Below are positions 49,705-57,113 of a stretch of 57,113 nucleotides of DNA, in pieces. The DNA is from Rhodospirillaceae bacterium. GTDB lineage: Bacteria; Pseudomonadota; Alphaproteobacteria; Rhodospirillales; UBA2165. The notes under the pieces are model-generated. The model had not been told where the DNA came from. It worked only from the letters and a program-made list of their open reading frames with translations, and ran no database searches. The position numbers were made by a program, and so were the translations under genes. The stretch spans positions 1-57,113 of the forward strand of contig CANIGJ010000027.1 in the NCBI GenBank assembly GCA_947467145.1, read 5' to 3'. The stretch's first letter is position 1. The number at the start of each line of letters is the position of its first letter.

Positions 49705-50559
49705 CTAGGGAGCGATCTTCTTCATCCAGGCAATGGCCGGATCGATCGCATTCATCATCGCGGTGTTGTGATCCCCGTCGATATCCATATAGACGCTTGC
49801 CGGATTATTCGGCATCAGATTGAAGGTCTGGCGCTTGCCGGTCTGGATCGGATCTTTCTTGCCGCTCGACCAGAAAACGGGCCACTTGGTCGCGCGCAGG
49901 CTTTCGCGATTGCTCGGATAGCGCTTGATGTCGTGGAACGATAGGAAAACCTCGGGCGTCGTTTCGTAATGCTCGTCGATGGACTTGTCGCCGACGACGT
50001 TCGTTCCGGAGAATTTGGTTTTTTCCTTTCCTTTGCCCTCTTTCTCCAAGACCCAGGCGCGCTCAACCGACGGCATGAAAGCACCCCAGAAGCTCGTCGC
50101 CGAACTGGGCGTCAGATCGAGGAACGCGCCGGGATTGAGCACGACCTTGCCGACGACGGCCGGTGGCGGATCGGCGGGGCGATAGACGGTGGCGAAATTC
50201 GCCCCCAGGCTTTGGCCGCCGACGAAGACCTTCTTGCCGTCGCGCGCCGCCAGATCGACCAGTGCATCGATGCCCGAGAGTCCGTCTTGAACCGTGCCGT
50301 CCCACAGACGGCTCCACGGCATACGCGGCAGATAGACCGCAATGCCCGCCTGCGCGATCCGCTCGGCGAACAGCTTCATGTTCGGTGAAATATGCGAGCC
50401 GTTCTTGCCATGCAGGAAAACCAGCGCCGTTGGGCCGTTCGCCGGATAGACATCGTAATTCAACACGTAATCCGTCTGCGTCGTCAATTGGTCGGCGCGC
50501 GCCGGCAGGACGGCCGCCAAACCCAGCCAGATCGCCGAAATCACCATGATGTAGCGCAT
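49705..50559 (-). CDS. Secreted alpha/beta hydrolase
   Basis: A 284-residue protein with a signal peptide (MRYIMVISAIWLGLAAVLPA, cleavage near residue 22). The fold shows VFLHGKNGSH after the first strand, the nucleophile elbow VGGQSLGAN, an acid candidate in FWSSGKKDPIQ and a histidine in IDGDHNTAMM near the end. It is probably periplasmic and monomeric. The substrate is unknown; a serine esterase or peptidase is possible. There is no tight neighbour on its strand. Confidence 0.82.
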   Translation of the reverse strand: MRYIMVISAIWLGLAAVLPARADQLTTQTDYVLNYDVYPANGPTALVFLHGKNGSHISPNMKLFAERIAQAGIAVYLPRMPWSRLWDGTVQDGLSGIDALVDLAARDGKKVFVGGQSLGANFATVYRPADPPPAVVGKVVLNPGAFLDLTPSSATSFWGAFMPSVERAWVLEKEGKGKEKTKFSGTNVVGDKSIDEHYETTPEVFLSFHDIKRYPSNRESLRATKWPVFWSSGKKDPIQTGKRQTFNLMPNNPASVYMDIDGDHNTAMMNAIDPAIAWMKKIAP

Positions 50560-50636
50560 CCCTTGCCCCCTGCTTGCGGTCTGGCCCCCTGACGGACGGA
50601 GGATTATCCTAACCGCAAAACTACGGGAGAGCGACT

Positions 50637-51689
50637 ATGGCTGGGACAATCCCCAAGATCATCGACTCACCGTCGGTCTGGCGCGGCGACGACATGCTGC
50701 AGCGCACCGATTGGGTCCATCATTTGAGCGCCGACGAAATCGCCGAGATCGATGCCGCCTATCGCGGCCTCATCGCGCAGGGCATCGCTTTGACCGCTAT
50801 CGAGCGCGACAATTTTCCTGTGCCGCGCTTCGCCAAGCTGGCGGCACATGTGCAGAACCAGATCGAGAACGGTCCCGGCATTTTCCTGATCCGCGGTTTT
50901 CCGGCGGAGAAGTACGAGATGCTGGCGCTACGCATGATCTATTGGGGCCTCGGCAAATATCTGGGTACCGCGGTCACGCAAAGTTCCGACGGCGATCTGT
51001 TGGGCGACGTACGCGACGCCAGCTTCGACATCAATGCGAAGAACGGACGCGGTTATCGTTCCAGTCAGGAACTCACCTTTCATTGCGACAGCGCCGATGT
51101 GACCGCGCTGTTCTTCCTGCGCACAGCGATGACCGGCGGCATCAGCGGTTTCGCCAGTTCGATCGCGGTGCACAACGAAGTCGTACGGCGCGATCCGGAA
51201 TTGGCCGCAGTGCTATACGAGCCGTTCTATTGGAGCCTTTTGGGACAGGAATCGCCCGGCGACGATCCCTATTACCAACAGCCGGTCTTCCATATGCAGG
51301 ACGGCTATTTTTCGCTGCGCTTCGTGCGCGCCCAGATCTATGGCGCGGAGAAACATGTGGGCGCGCCGCCCTTGAGCGCCAAGCAACGCGCGGCCCTCGA
51401 TCTCTTAAGCGATGTCGCCGATAACAGCCCCTACAGTTTTCGCATGATGCTGGCGCCGGGCGATCTTGAGGTGCTCAACAACCACATCGCCATGCATGCG
51501 CGCACCGAATTCAAGGACGAAGGTACCCGCGATACCAGCCGCCATCTGCTGCGCCTGTGGCTGTCGATGCCGAACTCGCGCCCGTTAAGTCCGCTGATGA
51601 ATTACATCTATCGCGACCAACGCCCGGGCGTCGTGCGCGGCGGTTTCCGCGCCCACGGCAATGCGCGCGTCATGGAAACACCGCTTTAG
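50637..51689 (+). CDS. TauD/TfdA-family Fe(II)/2-oxoglutarate-dependent dioxygenase
   Basis: A 350-residue non-heme iron oxygenase. The iron ligands are in LTFHCDSADV (HxD) and the distal histidine is in NNHIAMHART; the 2-oxoglutarate arginine is in SRHLLRLWLSMP. It is longer than TauD at the N-terminus (MAGTIPKIIDSPSVWRGDDM) and belongs to a different subgroup from the two tandem dioxygenases at 52.7-54.5 kb. It is monocistronic, with a ribosome site GGGAGAGCG before ATG at 50637. The substrate is unknown. Confidence 0.85.
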   Translation: MAGTIPKIIDSPSVWRGDDMLQRTDWVHHLSADEIAEIDAAYRGLIAQGIALTAIERDNFPVPRFAKLAAHVQNQIENGPGIFLIRGFPAEKYEMLALRMIYWGLGKYLGTAVTQSSDGDLLGDVRDASFDINAKNGRGYRSSQELTFHCDSADVTALFFLRTAMTGGISGFASSIAVHNEVVRRDPELAAVLYEPFYWSLLGQESPGDDPYYQQPVFHMQDGYFSLRFVRAQIYGAEKHVGAPPLSAKQRAALDLLSDVADNSPYSFRMMLAPGDLEVLNNHIAMHARTEFKDEGTRDTSRHLLRLWLSMPNSRPLSPLMNYIYRDQRPGVVRGGFRAHGNARVMETPL

Positions 51690-51698
51690 CAGCAACCT

Positions 51699-52616
51699 TC
51701 AGGGCCGGGGCTTCGCCTGCCCGATGCTGTAGAGCAGATAATCCGCGTCACGGTCGCCCAGCGCCTTGGAGCGCTGCGCCCAACGCTCCGCCTCAGTCAG
51801 ATCGCGCTTAACGCCGAGCCCGTTGAGATAGGCCCAGGCGATGGCCACGCGTTCGCTTTCCATACTGGCCGCGACCGGGCGCGACGCGAGGCTGGCACAA
51901 TAAGGATGCGTGCCGTTCGGCCGTAGATCGGCAACGGACGTGTTGCGTTCGGCGACCAGGCGTTCATGCAGCAAGGCGCAGGCGATTGGCAGGGCGAAGA
52001 CGCGCGGGCTGCCGAGCGGCAGGCGTTCGTCGTACAGCACCTTGAGAAACAGCAAATCCCACGCGGTCGGTGTCGCGCTGCCGCCGACACTGCCGCTCAT
52101 CACCGAATCGAAGCCGTCCGGCGCGTGACCGTGGAACCCGACGGCATGCAGCATCTCGTGCGGCAAAGTGCGGTTGATCAGCTTGGGATCGCGGCTCGCC
52201 CAATCGCGCGCGATGGCAATCGTGACCACCTGCATCTCCGCGCTGGCGCCCGAATAGGAGGAATGGGTGCGCCCGACATTGTGGATGCCGCCGCCGCGCG
52301 ATCCCAGCCCGTCAACCAGTTCGACGGTCAGCTCCGCCTCGGCGGCGCGGTCATCGCGTTGCAAGGTCAGGCGTGTATGACGGATGATCATCGCCATCGC
52401 ATCGTTGAGCGCCTGGGTCTCAGCAGTATTAAGCGGCGCCGCCACCTTGAGCCGCAGCGCGCGGTCGAGCGGCCATTTGCTGACGCGTGCCTGGCCCGAA
52501 AAAATCGCCTGATCGAACGCCGTCACGATATCGGCAAACGCGACTTTATCCGCACCCAGCGCCGGAAAGGCCACGGCGGCGGCGCTCATCAGACCCGCAA
52601 ATATGGTTTTCAACAT
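51699..52616 (-). CDS. Secreted DUF2927-like protein with HExxH motif and a Sel1-like repeat
   Basis: A 305-residue protein with a signal peptide (MLKTIFAGLMSAAAVAFPAL, cleavage near residue 21). The central domain has the zinc-protease motif HEMLHAVGFHGH (residues 153-164) followed by SVMSGS. The spacing of the third histidine (two candidates, at 162 and 164) is one residue off the metzincin HExxHxxGxxH. LLFLKVLYDERLPLGS matches the end of DUF2927 domains. The C-terminus (about 260-298) is one Sel1-like repeat (AWAYLNGLGVKRDLTEAERW). The active role is inferred from the motif only. Confidence 0.7.
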   Translation of the reverse strand: MLKTIFAGLMSAAAVAFPALGADKVAFADIVTAFDQAIFSGQARVSKWPLDRALRLKVAAPLNTAETQALNDAMAMIIRHTRLTLQRDDRAAEAELTVELVDGLGSRGGGIHNVGRTHSSYSGASAEMQVVTIAIARDWASRDPKLINRTLPHEMLHAVGFHGHAPDGFDSVMSGSVGGSATPTAWDLLFLKVLYDERLPLGSPRVFALPIACALLHERLVAERNTSVADLRPNGTHPYCASLASRPVAASMESERVAIAWAYLNGLGVKRDLTEAERWAQRSKALGDRDADYLLYSIGQAKPRP

Positions 52617-52702
52617 GACGCCATTCTAGCCTACCGAGCCGCAGTTGCGCGCGGTCAGACGGAAGCAAAAAGAAGACATTCAGTTGGCGCGAACGGCGCG
52701 CG

Positions 52703-53587
52703 CTAGCCGACCGCAGCCCAGTTCGGCGCGTACTCGACAACCGTGGTGCGGCGCATGTCGCGCTTGTAGAGCATGTCGTCGAACGGTGTCGCGCGATGCA
52801 TGGTGCAGCGATTGTCCCAGATCACCAGATCCCCGGCGTGCCAGAAATGGCTGTAGACGAATTGAGCTTGCGTGCAATGCGCGGTCAGCTCTTCGATCAG
52901 TTCGGCACTTTCGGCGTCGGACATGCCGACGATGCTTTTGACCGGCGCACCGAGATAGAGCGCCTTACGGTTGGAGCGGGCGACCGTGCGCGCCACCGGA
53001 TGATAGACCGGCGGATTGGCCTGGCGCTGCGCTTCAGTCACCTGATCGAAGCCACCTTTTTCGCGCGAATGCCACCACACATGGAGCGCGACCATCCTAT
53101 CGACCTTCGCCTTCATCGCCAGCGACAGTGCATCGTAGGCCGCGCGCATATCGCAGAATTCGGTATTGGCGCCATGCGGCGGCACGATGCGGCCGTGTAG
53201 CATCGACCATTTGGTCGGCACCGGATTGAAGGACGCGTCCGAATGCCAATTGAGATCGCCCTTGCGGATGGCACGGCGCGGATGATCGGCAGGTAGAATC
53301 TCGCCATCCATGCCGACGTTCGACGCATCGAACAAATATTTCGGCAGGCGCGTCTTGTTGCCGAACAGCGAAGTCGCGACCGCCGGGGTTTCGCGCGGCC
53401 CGAAGAATTTCGCGAACTCGACCTGGGTCTGATCGTCGATGAACTGGGCGGGCAGCACGACGACGGCATATTTCGCCATCGCGTCTTCGAGGAATTCGAC
53501 CGCGTCGGGCTCAACATCGGCCGTAACCGGCAGGCCGGTCACGCGCGCGGCAAAAATCGGATGTAGTTCTTCAACGCCAAACGCCAT
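52703..53587 (-). CDS. TfdA-like Fe(II)/2-oxoglutarate dioxygenase, second of a tandem pair
   Basis: A 294-residue oxygenase resembling 2,4-dichlorophenoxyacetate dioxygenase TfdA. The iron-binding HxD is in LNWHSDASFNPVPTKWSM and the distal histidine is in GDLVIWDNRCTMHRATPFD. The arginine for 2-oxoglutarate is in RDMRRTTVVEY. NTEFCDMRAAYDAL is also typical of TfdA. The start MAFGVEELHPIFAAR at 53587 lies two bases after the stop of its paralogue; the open frame 40 codons upstream is within that gene. The natural substrate is unknown; aryloxyalkanoates are only suggested by similarity. Confidence 0.88.
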   Translation of the reverse strand: MAFGVEELHPIFAARVTGLPVTADVEPDAVEFLEDAMAKYAVVVLPAQFIDDQTQVEFAKFFGPRETPAVATSLFGNKTRLPKYLFDASNVGMDGEILPADHPRRAIRKGDLNWHSDASFNPVPTKWSMLHGRIVPPHGANTEFCDMRAAYDALSLAMKAKVDRMVALHVWWHSREKGGFDQVTEAQRQANPPVYHPVARTVARSNRKALYLGAPVKSIVGMSDAESAELIEELTAHCTQAQFVYSHFWHAGDLVIWDNRCTMHRATPFDDMLYKRDMRRTTVVEYAPNWAAVG

Positions 53588-53589
53588 GG

Positions 53590-54483
53590 TCAGCCCACCG
53601 CGGCCCAACTCGGCGCGAATTCGGCGCAGGTCGTGCGGCGCATGTCGCGCTTGAACTTCGTATCGTCGAACGGCGTCGCGCGATGCAAGGTGCAGCGGTT
53701 GTCCCACATCACCAGATCGCCCTGCTTCCAGACATGGCTATAGATATATTTGGGCTGGGTGACGTGGTCGGTCAGTTCTTCGAGCAGCTTGCGGCCTTCA
53801 TCGGTCGGCATGCCCGGAATTCGTCCGGCGTGCGATCCGACCATCAAGGACTTGCGGCCCGAGCGCGGAATGGTGCGTACGATCGGCTGATAGACCGGCG
53901 GCAGGATGTTGGTCTGCGCCGTGCCGATCATCTCGGCGGGCATGCCGCCTTTGACGCGCGAATGCCAGATGCTGTGTTCGGCGACCAAGCCTTCGAGTTT
54001 TTGTTTCATCGATTCCGGCAGGGAATCATAACCGGCGCGCGCATCGGCGAAATCGGTATTGCCGCCTTCCGGCGGTATGACGCGGCCGGACAGCATCGAC
54101 CATTTCGTCGGCAGCGGATTGAACGACGAATCGGAATGCCACAGCCGGTCGCCCAACCGCATCTGGCGACGCGCGTTGTCGAGCGGCAGGATCTCGCCGT
54201 CCAGACCAATATTGCCAGCATCGAACATATACATCGGCAAGCGGTTCGCGTTCTGCGGCCCATAGGTCGTGGCCCCCGCCGGGGATTCACGCGGGCCGAA
54301 GAATTTGGCGAAGGCGACCTGTTCCTCGTCGGTGCAATTTTGATCGCGCAGCACGAGGACGGCGTAGACCGCCATGAGATTCTCGATCTCTTCAACGGTC
54401 TCGGGCGAAATATTCGCACCGATCTTGATGCCGGTCGCCTCGGCGGCGAAAACGGGATGCAACGCGTTCACGGTGAGCGCCAT
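53590..54483 (-). CDS. TfdA-like Fe(II)/2-oxoglutarate dioxygenase, first of a tandem pair
   Basis: A 297-residue paralogue of the next gene, with LWHSDSSFNPLPTKWSM, GDLVMWDNRCTLHRATPFD and FKRDMRRTTCAEF. The two share most of the catalytic core but differ in the 70-110 and 180-215 regions, which line the substrate pocket in TfdA-type enzymes. ATG at 54483 (MALTVNALHPVF) has AGGGAT upstream; an ATG seven codons earlier lacks a ribosome site. chrA lies upstream in the same direction with a gap of about 50 bases. Confidence 0.88.
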   Translation of the reverse strand: MALTVNALHPVFAAEATGIKIGANISPETVEEIENLMAVYAVLVLRDQNCTDEEQVAFAKFFGPRESPAGATTYGPQNANRLPMYMFDAGNIGLDGEILPLDNARRQMRLGDRLWHSDSSFNPLPTKWSMLSGRVIPPEGGNTDFADARAGYDSLPESMKQKLEGLVAEHSIWHSRVKGGMPAEMIGTAQTNILPPVYQPIVRTIPRSGRKSLMVGSHAGRIPGMPTDEGRKLLEELTDHVTQPKYIYSHVWKQGDLVMWDNRCTLHRATPFDDTKFKRDMRRTTCAEFAPSWAAVG

Positions 54484-54535
54484 AGGCCGATATCCCTGTG
54501 ACATTATCGATTTGACCCGATTTTAGGCCCAGGGC

Positions 54536-55888
54536 TTAGAGATAGTAAAGGAGTGCGCCGATACAAGCCGACGCGGCCAGAACCACCATCATGTTCACGT
54601 GAAACCGCAACATGGCGAGTGCGGCTGCGATGGCCAGAAGGGCCGCTGCCCAATCGAGGCTCGCCCAATCGGGCACCAGAAGTTTCGCTGGCCCGACATG
54701 GATTTCGCCCACCCGGGCGAACAGCACATGGATGGTGAACCACACGACGAGATTGAGGATGACGCCCACGACGGCCGCGGTGATGGCGGTGAGCGCGCCG
54801 GCGAGGGCGCGGTTGCCGCGCAAGGATTCGATGAAGGGCGCGCCGAGGAAGATCCACAAAAAACATGGCACAAACGTCACGTAGGTGGTGATCGCAGCGC
54901 CGATGGTGCCGGCCAGCATCGGATCGAGCGTGCCGGGATTGCGATAGGCCGCGAGAAAACCGACGAATTGCAGCACAAGGACGAGCGGCCCGGGCGTCGT
55001 TTCGGCGAGACCCAGCCCGGTCAGCATCTCGCCCGGCTCAAGCCAGCGATAGGTATCGACCGCCTGCTGGGCGACGTAGGCCAGCACCGCGTAGGCGCCG
55101 CCGAAGGTGACGACCGCCATCTGCGAAAAGAAGATGCCTTCCTGCACGAAGACGTGGCTGGTGCCGAGATAGAGCGCCAGCGCGATTAAAGGTGCGAACC
55201 ACAAGGCGCCCCAAACGACCAAAACCTTGAACGCACGCGCTGCCGACGGCCTAATGTGTTCGAGTGTCCCGGCGGCGAAGGCCGCATCGATGGCCGCGCT
55301 GTCGTTCGCCCCCGCGCCCGGCTTCGGCACGAAGATCGTTGGCGCCGTTCGCGCGCCGACGAAGCCGATGATGGCGGCTGTGACAATGATGATCGGGAAG
55401 GCGATCTCGAAAAAGAAGATCGCGATGAAGGCGGCGGCGGCGAGGCCGTACATCGGTGCGTTCTTGAGCGCGCGTTTGCCGATACGCACCAAGGCCTCGA
55501 CCACGACAGCCAGCACGGCAGCCTTGATGCCGTAGAAGATCGCCTGCACGAAGGTAAGATCCTGGAACCCGGCATAGAGCACCGAGAGCAGCCACATCAC
55601 GATCGCGCCCGGCAAGACGAACAAGATACCCGCGACGAGACCGCCCTTGGTCTTGTGCAGCAACCAACCGATATAAGTGGCGAGTTGTTGCGCCTCGGGG
55701 CCGGGCAGCAACATGCAGTAATTAAGGGCGTGCAGGAAGCGGCTCTCGCTGACCCATTTGCGCTCTTCGACCAGATAGCGATGCATGGTGGCGATCTGCC
55801 CGGCCGGTCCGCCGAAGCTCATCAGGCCGATGCGGATCCACATGCGGATCGCTTCGCCGAAGGAAATCTGTTGAGGGGTTTCAGTCAT
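54536..55888 (-). CDS. chrA: Chromate transporter (CHR family, two-domain)
   Basis: A 450-residue inner-membrane protein with two homologous CHR domains and about 12 membrane helices. Domain 1 has GLMSFGGPAGQIATMH and LLPGPEAQQLATYIGW. Domain 2 has VTFGGAYAVLAYVAQQAV and GLAETTPGPLVLVLQFVGFL. The family exports chromate or takes up sulfate-like anions; resistance is known for some members only. No chrB regulator is adjacent. Confidence 0.92.
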   Translation of the reverse strand: MTETPQQISFGEAIRMWIRIGLMSFGGPAGQIATMHRYLVEERKWVSESRFLHALNYCMLLPGPEAQQLATYIGWLLHKTKGGLVAGILFVLPGAIVMWLLSVLYAGFQDLTFVQAIFYGIKAAVLAVVVEALVRIGKRALKNAPMYGLAAAAFIAIFFFEIAFPIIIVTAAIIGFVGARTAPTIFVPKPGAGANDSAAIDAAFAAGTLEHIRPSAARAFKVLVVWGALWFAPLIALALYLGTSHVFVQEGIFFSQMAVVTFGGAYAVLAYVAQQAVDTYRWLEPGEMLTGLGLAETTPGPLVLVLQFVGFLAAYRNPGTLDPMLAGTIGAAITTYVTFVPCFLWIFLGAPFIESLRGNRALAGALTAITAAVVGVILNLVVWFTIHVLFARVGEIHVGPAKLLVPDWASLDWAAALLAIAAALAMLRFHVNMMVVLAASACIGALLYYL

Positions 55889-55938
55889 GCGGCCGGCATC
55901 ATGCGTGCGGGCGGCCCGCTTCTCAAGCCTACGTCGTG

Positions 55939-56892
55939 TTACAGTTTTTCGTGATGCTTTTTATCGCGCTGGATGACGCCGTTCACTTCGGCGCCGAAAA
56001 TCACGGTCGCCGCACTCACATAGAAGAAGATCAAGGTCGCCACGACGCCGGCGAAGCTGCCATAGATCGGCGTCAATTGCGCCGCCGAACGCAAGGTCCA
56101 TGACAGCAGCGCCGCAAAGCCCAACCAGAACGCCACGCCGGCAACGGCCCCCGGAATGATCGTGCGCCGATAAAGCCGCATGTCCGGCAACCAGGCGTAG
56201 CAGGCGAGATACAGCATCAAGAGCACGACGGCGGCCACGCCATAACGGGCACCAATCCAGATCCAGCCGTTGCGTTCCTCGGCGAGGCCGACAGTCGCAT
56301 CGAGGAACTGCCACAGATACGGCATGATCACGACCGAACTGAAGGCGAGCACGATCGCCGTGGTGCCGATGATGGTGAACCATAGGACCTTGATGCGCGC
56401 CTTCCAGAAACTGAGGCCTTCCGTCACGTGATAGGCGCGATTGAGCGCCATGCGGACCGCCTGCGCGCCGCTCGATGCCGCCCATAAGGTGCCCAACAGA
56501 CCGATGGTCAAGGCCGTGCGGCTGGACGCCGTCAGCGCCTGTTCGACCGGCGGCAACAGGGCCTCGGCGACGGCGGTCGGGGCATAGTCCAACGCCACCC
56601 GGGCGACCTCGAGCGCGGTGCCCGGCTCGCCGAGGGTCAAGGATGCGTTGGACAGGAACAGCAGGAACGGGAACAGCGCGAGGACGGCGGAAAAGGCGAC
56701 GTGGCCGGCATTATTGGGGCTTTGGTGAACGATATAGTTCCAGAACGCCCGGCGCAGAAGACCCAGGACCGGCATATGATCCACGACAGTCCACACGCGG
56801 CTCCAGCCGCCCACGGGATGGGGGCCTGGGCTTCGATAATCCGGATATCTGGTCAAATCGTCCATGAACGCAGTCGGGCCGTTTGGACCCAT
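55939..56892 (-). CDS. YihY/UPF0761-type inner-membrane protein
   Basis: A 317-residue membrane protein of the YihY/BrkB family, formerly called ribonuclease BN-like, with about six helices. Characteristic parts are HVAFSAVLALFPFLLFL, WAASSGAQAVRMALNRAYHV, YAWLPDMRLYRRTIIPGA and GSFAGVVATLIFFYVSAATV. The function of the family is not established. ATG at 56892 is used; ATG at 56865 (MDDLTRYPDY) is possible. It is the last chromosomal gene before the IS end at 56968. Confidence 0.88.
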   Translation of the reverse strand: MGPNGPTAFMDDLTRYPDYRSPGPHPVGGWSRVWTVVDHMPVLGLLRRAFWNYIVHQSPNNAGHVAFSAVLALFPFLLFLSNASLTLGEPGTALEVARVALDYAPTAVAEALLPPVEQALTASSRTALTIGLLGTLWAASSGAQAVRMALNRAYHVTEGLSFWKARIKVLWFTIIGTTAIVLAFSSVVIMPYLWQFLDATVGLAEERNGWIWIGARYGVAAVVLLMLYLACYAWLPDMRLYRRTIIPGAVAGVAFWLGFAALLSWTLRSAAQLTPIYGSFAGVVATLIFFYVSAATVIFGAEVNGVIQRDKKHHEKL

Positions 56893-56967
56893 AACCGCCG
56901 AGGACGGATTTTGTTCAATGAGAAATCTGTCTTGGACAGGCCTAGTGGCGGGGAATGGTGGTGGACG

Positions 56968-57113
56968 TGATCGGCCCCCATTAGGTGGTCCGGTTTGAAT
57001 GTTAGTGCATTGTGTCCTCCGTCGCCATTGCCGTCTGAAGGTGGAGCGTAGCGGAACCGGAAGGCGGCAATGGCGGCGTCGCGGTTTCCGGGGCCGGTGG
57101 TCGGTAGCCGAGG
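56968..57113 (-). mobile_element. IS3-family insertion sequence, orfB (right) end, truncated by the window edge
   Basis: The end reads TGATCGGCCCCC at 56968-56979 and continues to GTGGTCC (56991), an imperfect match to the IS end at 123-147. The orfB stop lies 34 bases from this end. The element extends beyond the window and has the same orientation as the one at the left edge. Only 146 bases are visible. Confidence 0.8.
57002..57113 (-). CDS. IS3-family transposase OrfB, C-terminal fragment
   Basis: The 36 visible residues begin LGYRPPAPETATPPLPP and end in TEDTMH at a TAA stop (57002-57004). LGYRPPAPE is the conserved end of the DDE integrase OrfB of IS3-family elements. The rest of the gene lies outside the window. 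Confidence 0.85.
   Translation of the reverse strand, partial: LGYRPPAPETATPPLPPSGSATLHLQTAMATEDTMH

Overview
This 57-kb window is a stretch of alphaproteobacterial chromosome, most probably from a member of the Rhodospirillales or a close relative. The evidence is the high-GC codon use and the gene neighbourhoods typical of alphaproteobacteria: mdh-sucCD-sucAB-lpdA, sdhCDAB, asd, leuCDB, ffh-rpsP-rimM-trmD-rplS, dapF-mtaB-ftsY, and acnA next to ccmABCDEFGHI. I cannot name the genus. Most genes are housekeeping, with a few accessory insertions between the conserved blocks.

Layout. The first 147 bases are the orfA end of an IS3-family element. Two tandem alpha/beta hydrolase paralogues follow (410-2059), then a small SpoIIAA-like protein. 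From 2.5 to 12 kb lies the lower half of the TCA cycle on the minus strand (mdh, sucC, sucD, sucA, sucB, lpdA). This operon is interrupted between sucB and lpdA by a foreign-looking gene that joins an HNH nuclease to a domain resembling the C-terminal domain of RNA polymerase alpha. zapE, a PaiB-like gene, a gene of unknown function with a possible degenerate GGDEF fold, and sdhCDAB follow, up to 18.3 kb. A LysR regulator and a receiver-only response regulator flank a 793-base non-coding region. That region holds DnaA-box-like nonamers, direct repeats and a 78-base sequence that folds into a nearly fully paired three-way junction.

From 21 to 28.4 kb come asd, a thioredoxin-reductase-like flavoprotein, a small secreted protein, an endolysin-like GH108 protein, and leuB/leuD/leuC with a small extra gene. 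From 28.4 to 36.3 kb are rplS, trmD, rimM, rpsP and ffh (minus strand) and dapF, mtaB and ftsY (plus strand). They are separated by an AT-rich gap holding an XRE regulator and a separate copy of what looks like its tail domain. The ffh leader contains a good sigma70-type promoter followed by a terminator-like hairpin. A divergent chemoreceptor-like protein, pgk and acnA follow. Between acnA and ccmA lies a string of hairpins ending in a strong terminator, a good small-RNA candidate. The complete cytochrome c maturation operon ccmABCDEFGHI runs from 43.3 to 49.7 kb.

The last part (49.7-56.9 kb) is accessory: a secreted alpha/beta hydrolase, three Fe(II)/2-oxoglutarate dioxygenases (two of them tandem TfdA-like paralogues), a secreted HExxH protein with a Sel1-like repeat, a chromate transporter and a YihY/BrkB-type membrane protein. 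The window ends inside the orfB end of an IS3-family element in the same orientation as the one at the start, so both window ends lie in insertion-sequence DNA.

Functionally, the window joins the 2-oxoglutarate-to-oxaloacetate part of the TCA cycle, aconitase and succinate dehydrogenase to c-type cytochrome assembly, leucine, lysine and threonine precursor synthesis, and the co-translational targeting machinery (Ffh/FtsY). I saw no tRNA, rRNA or CRISPR array.
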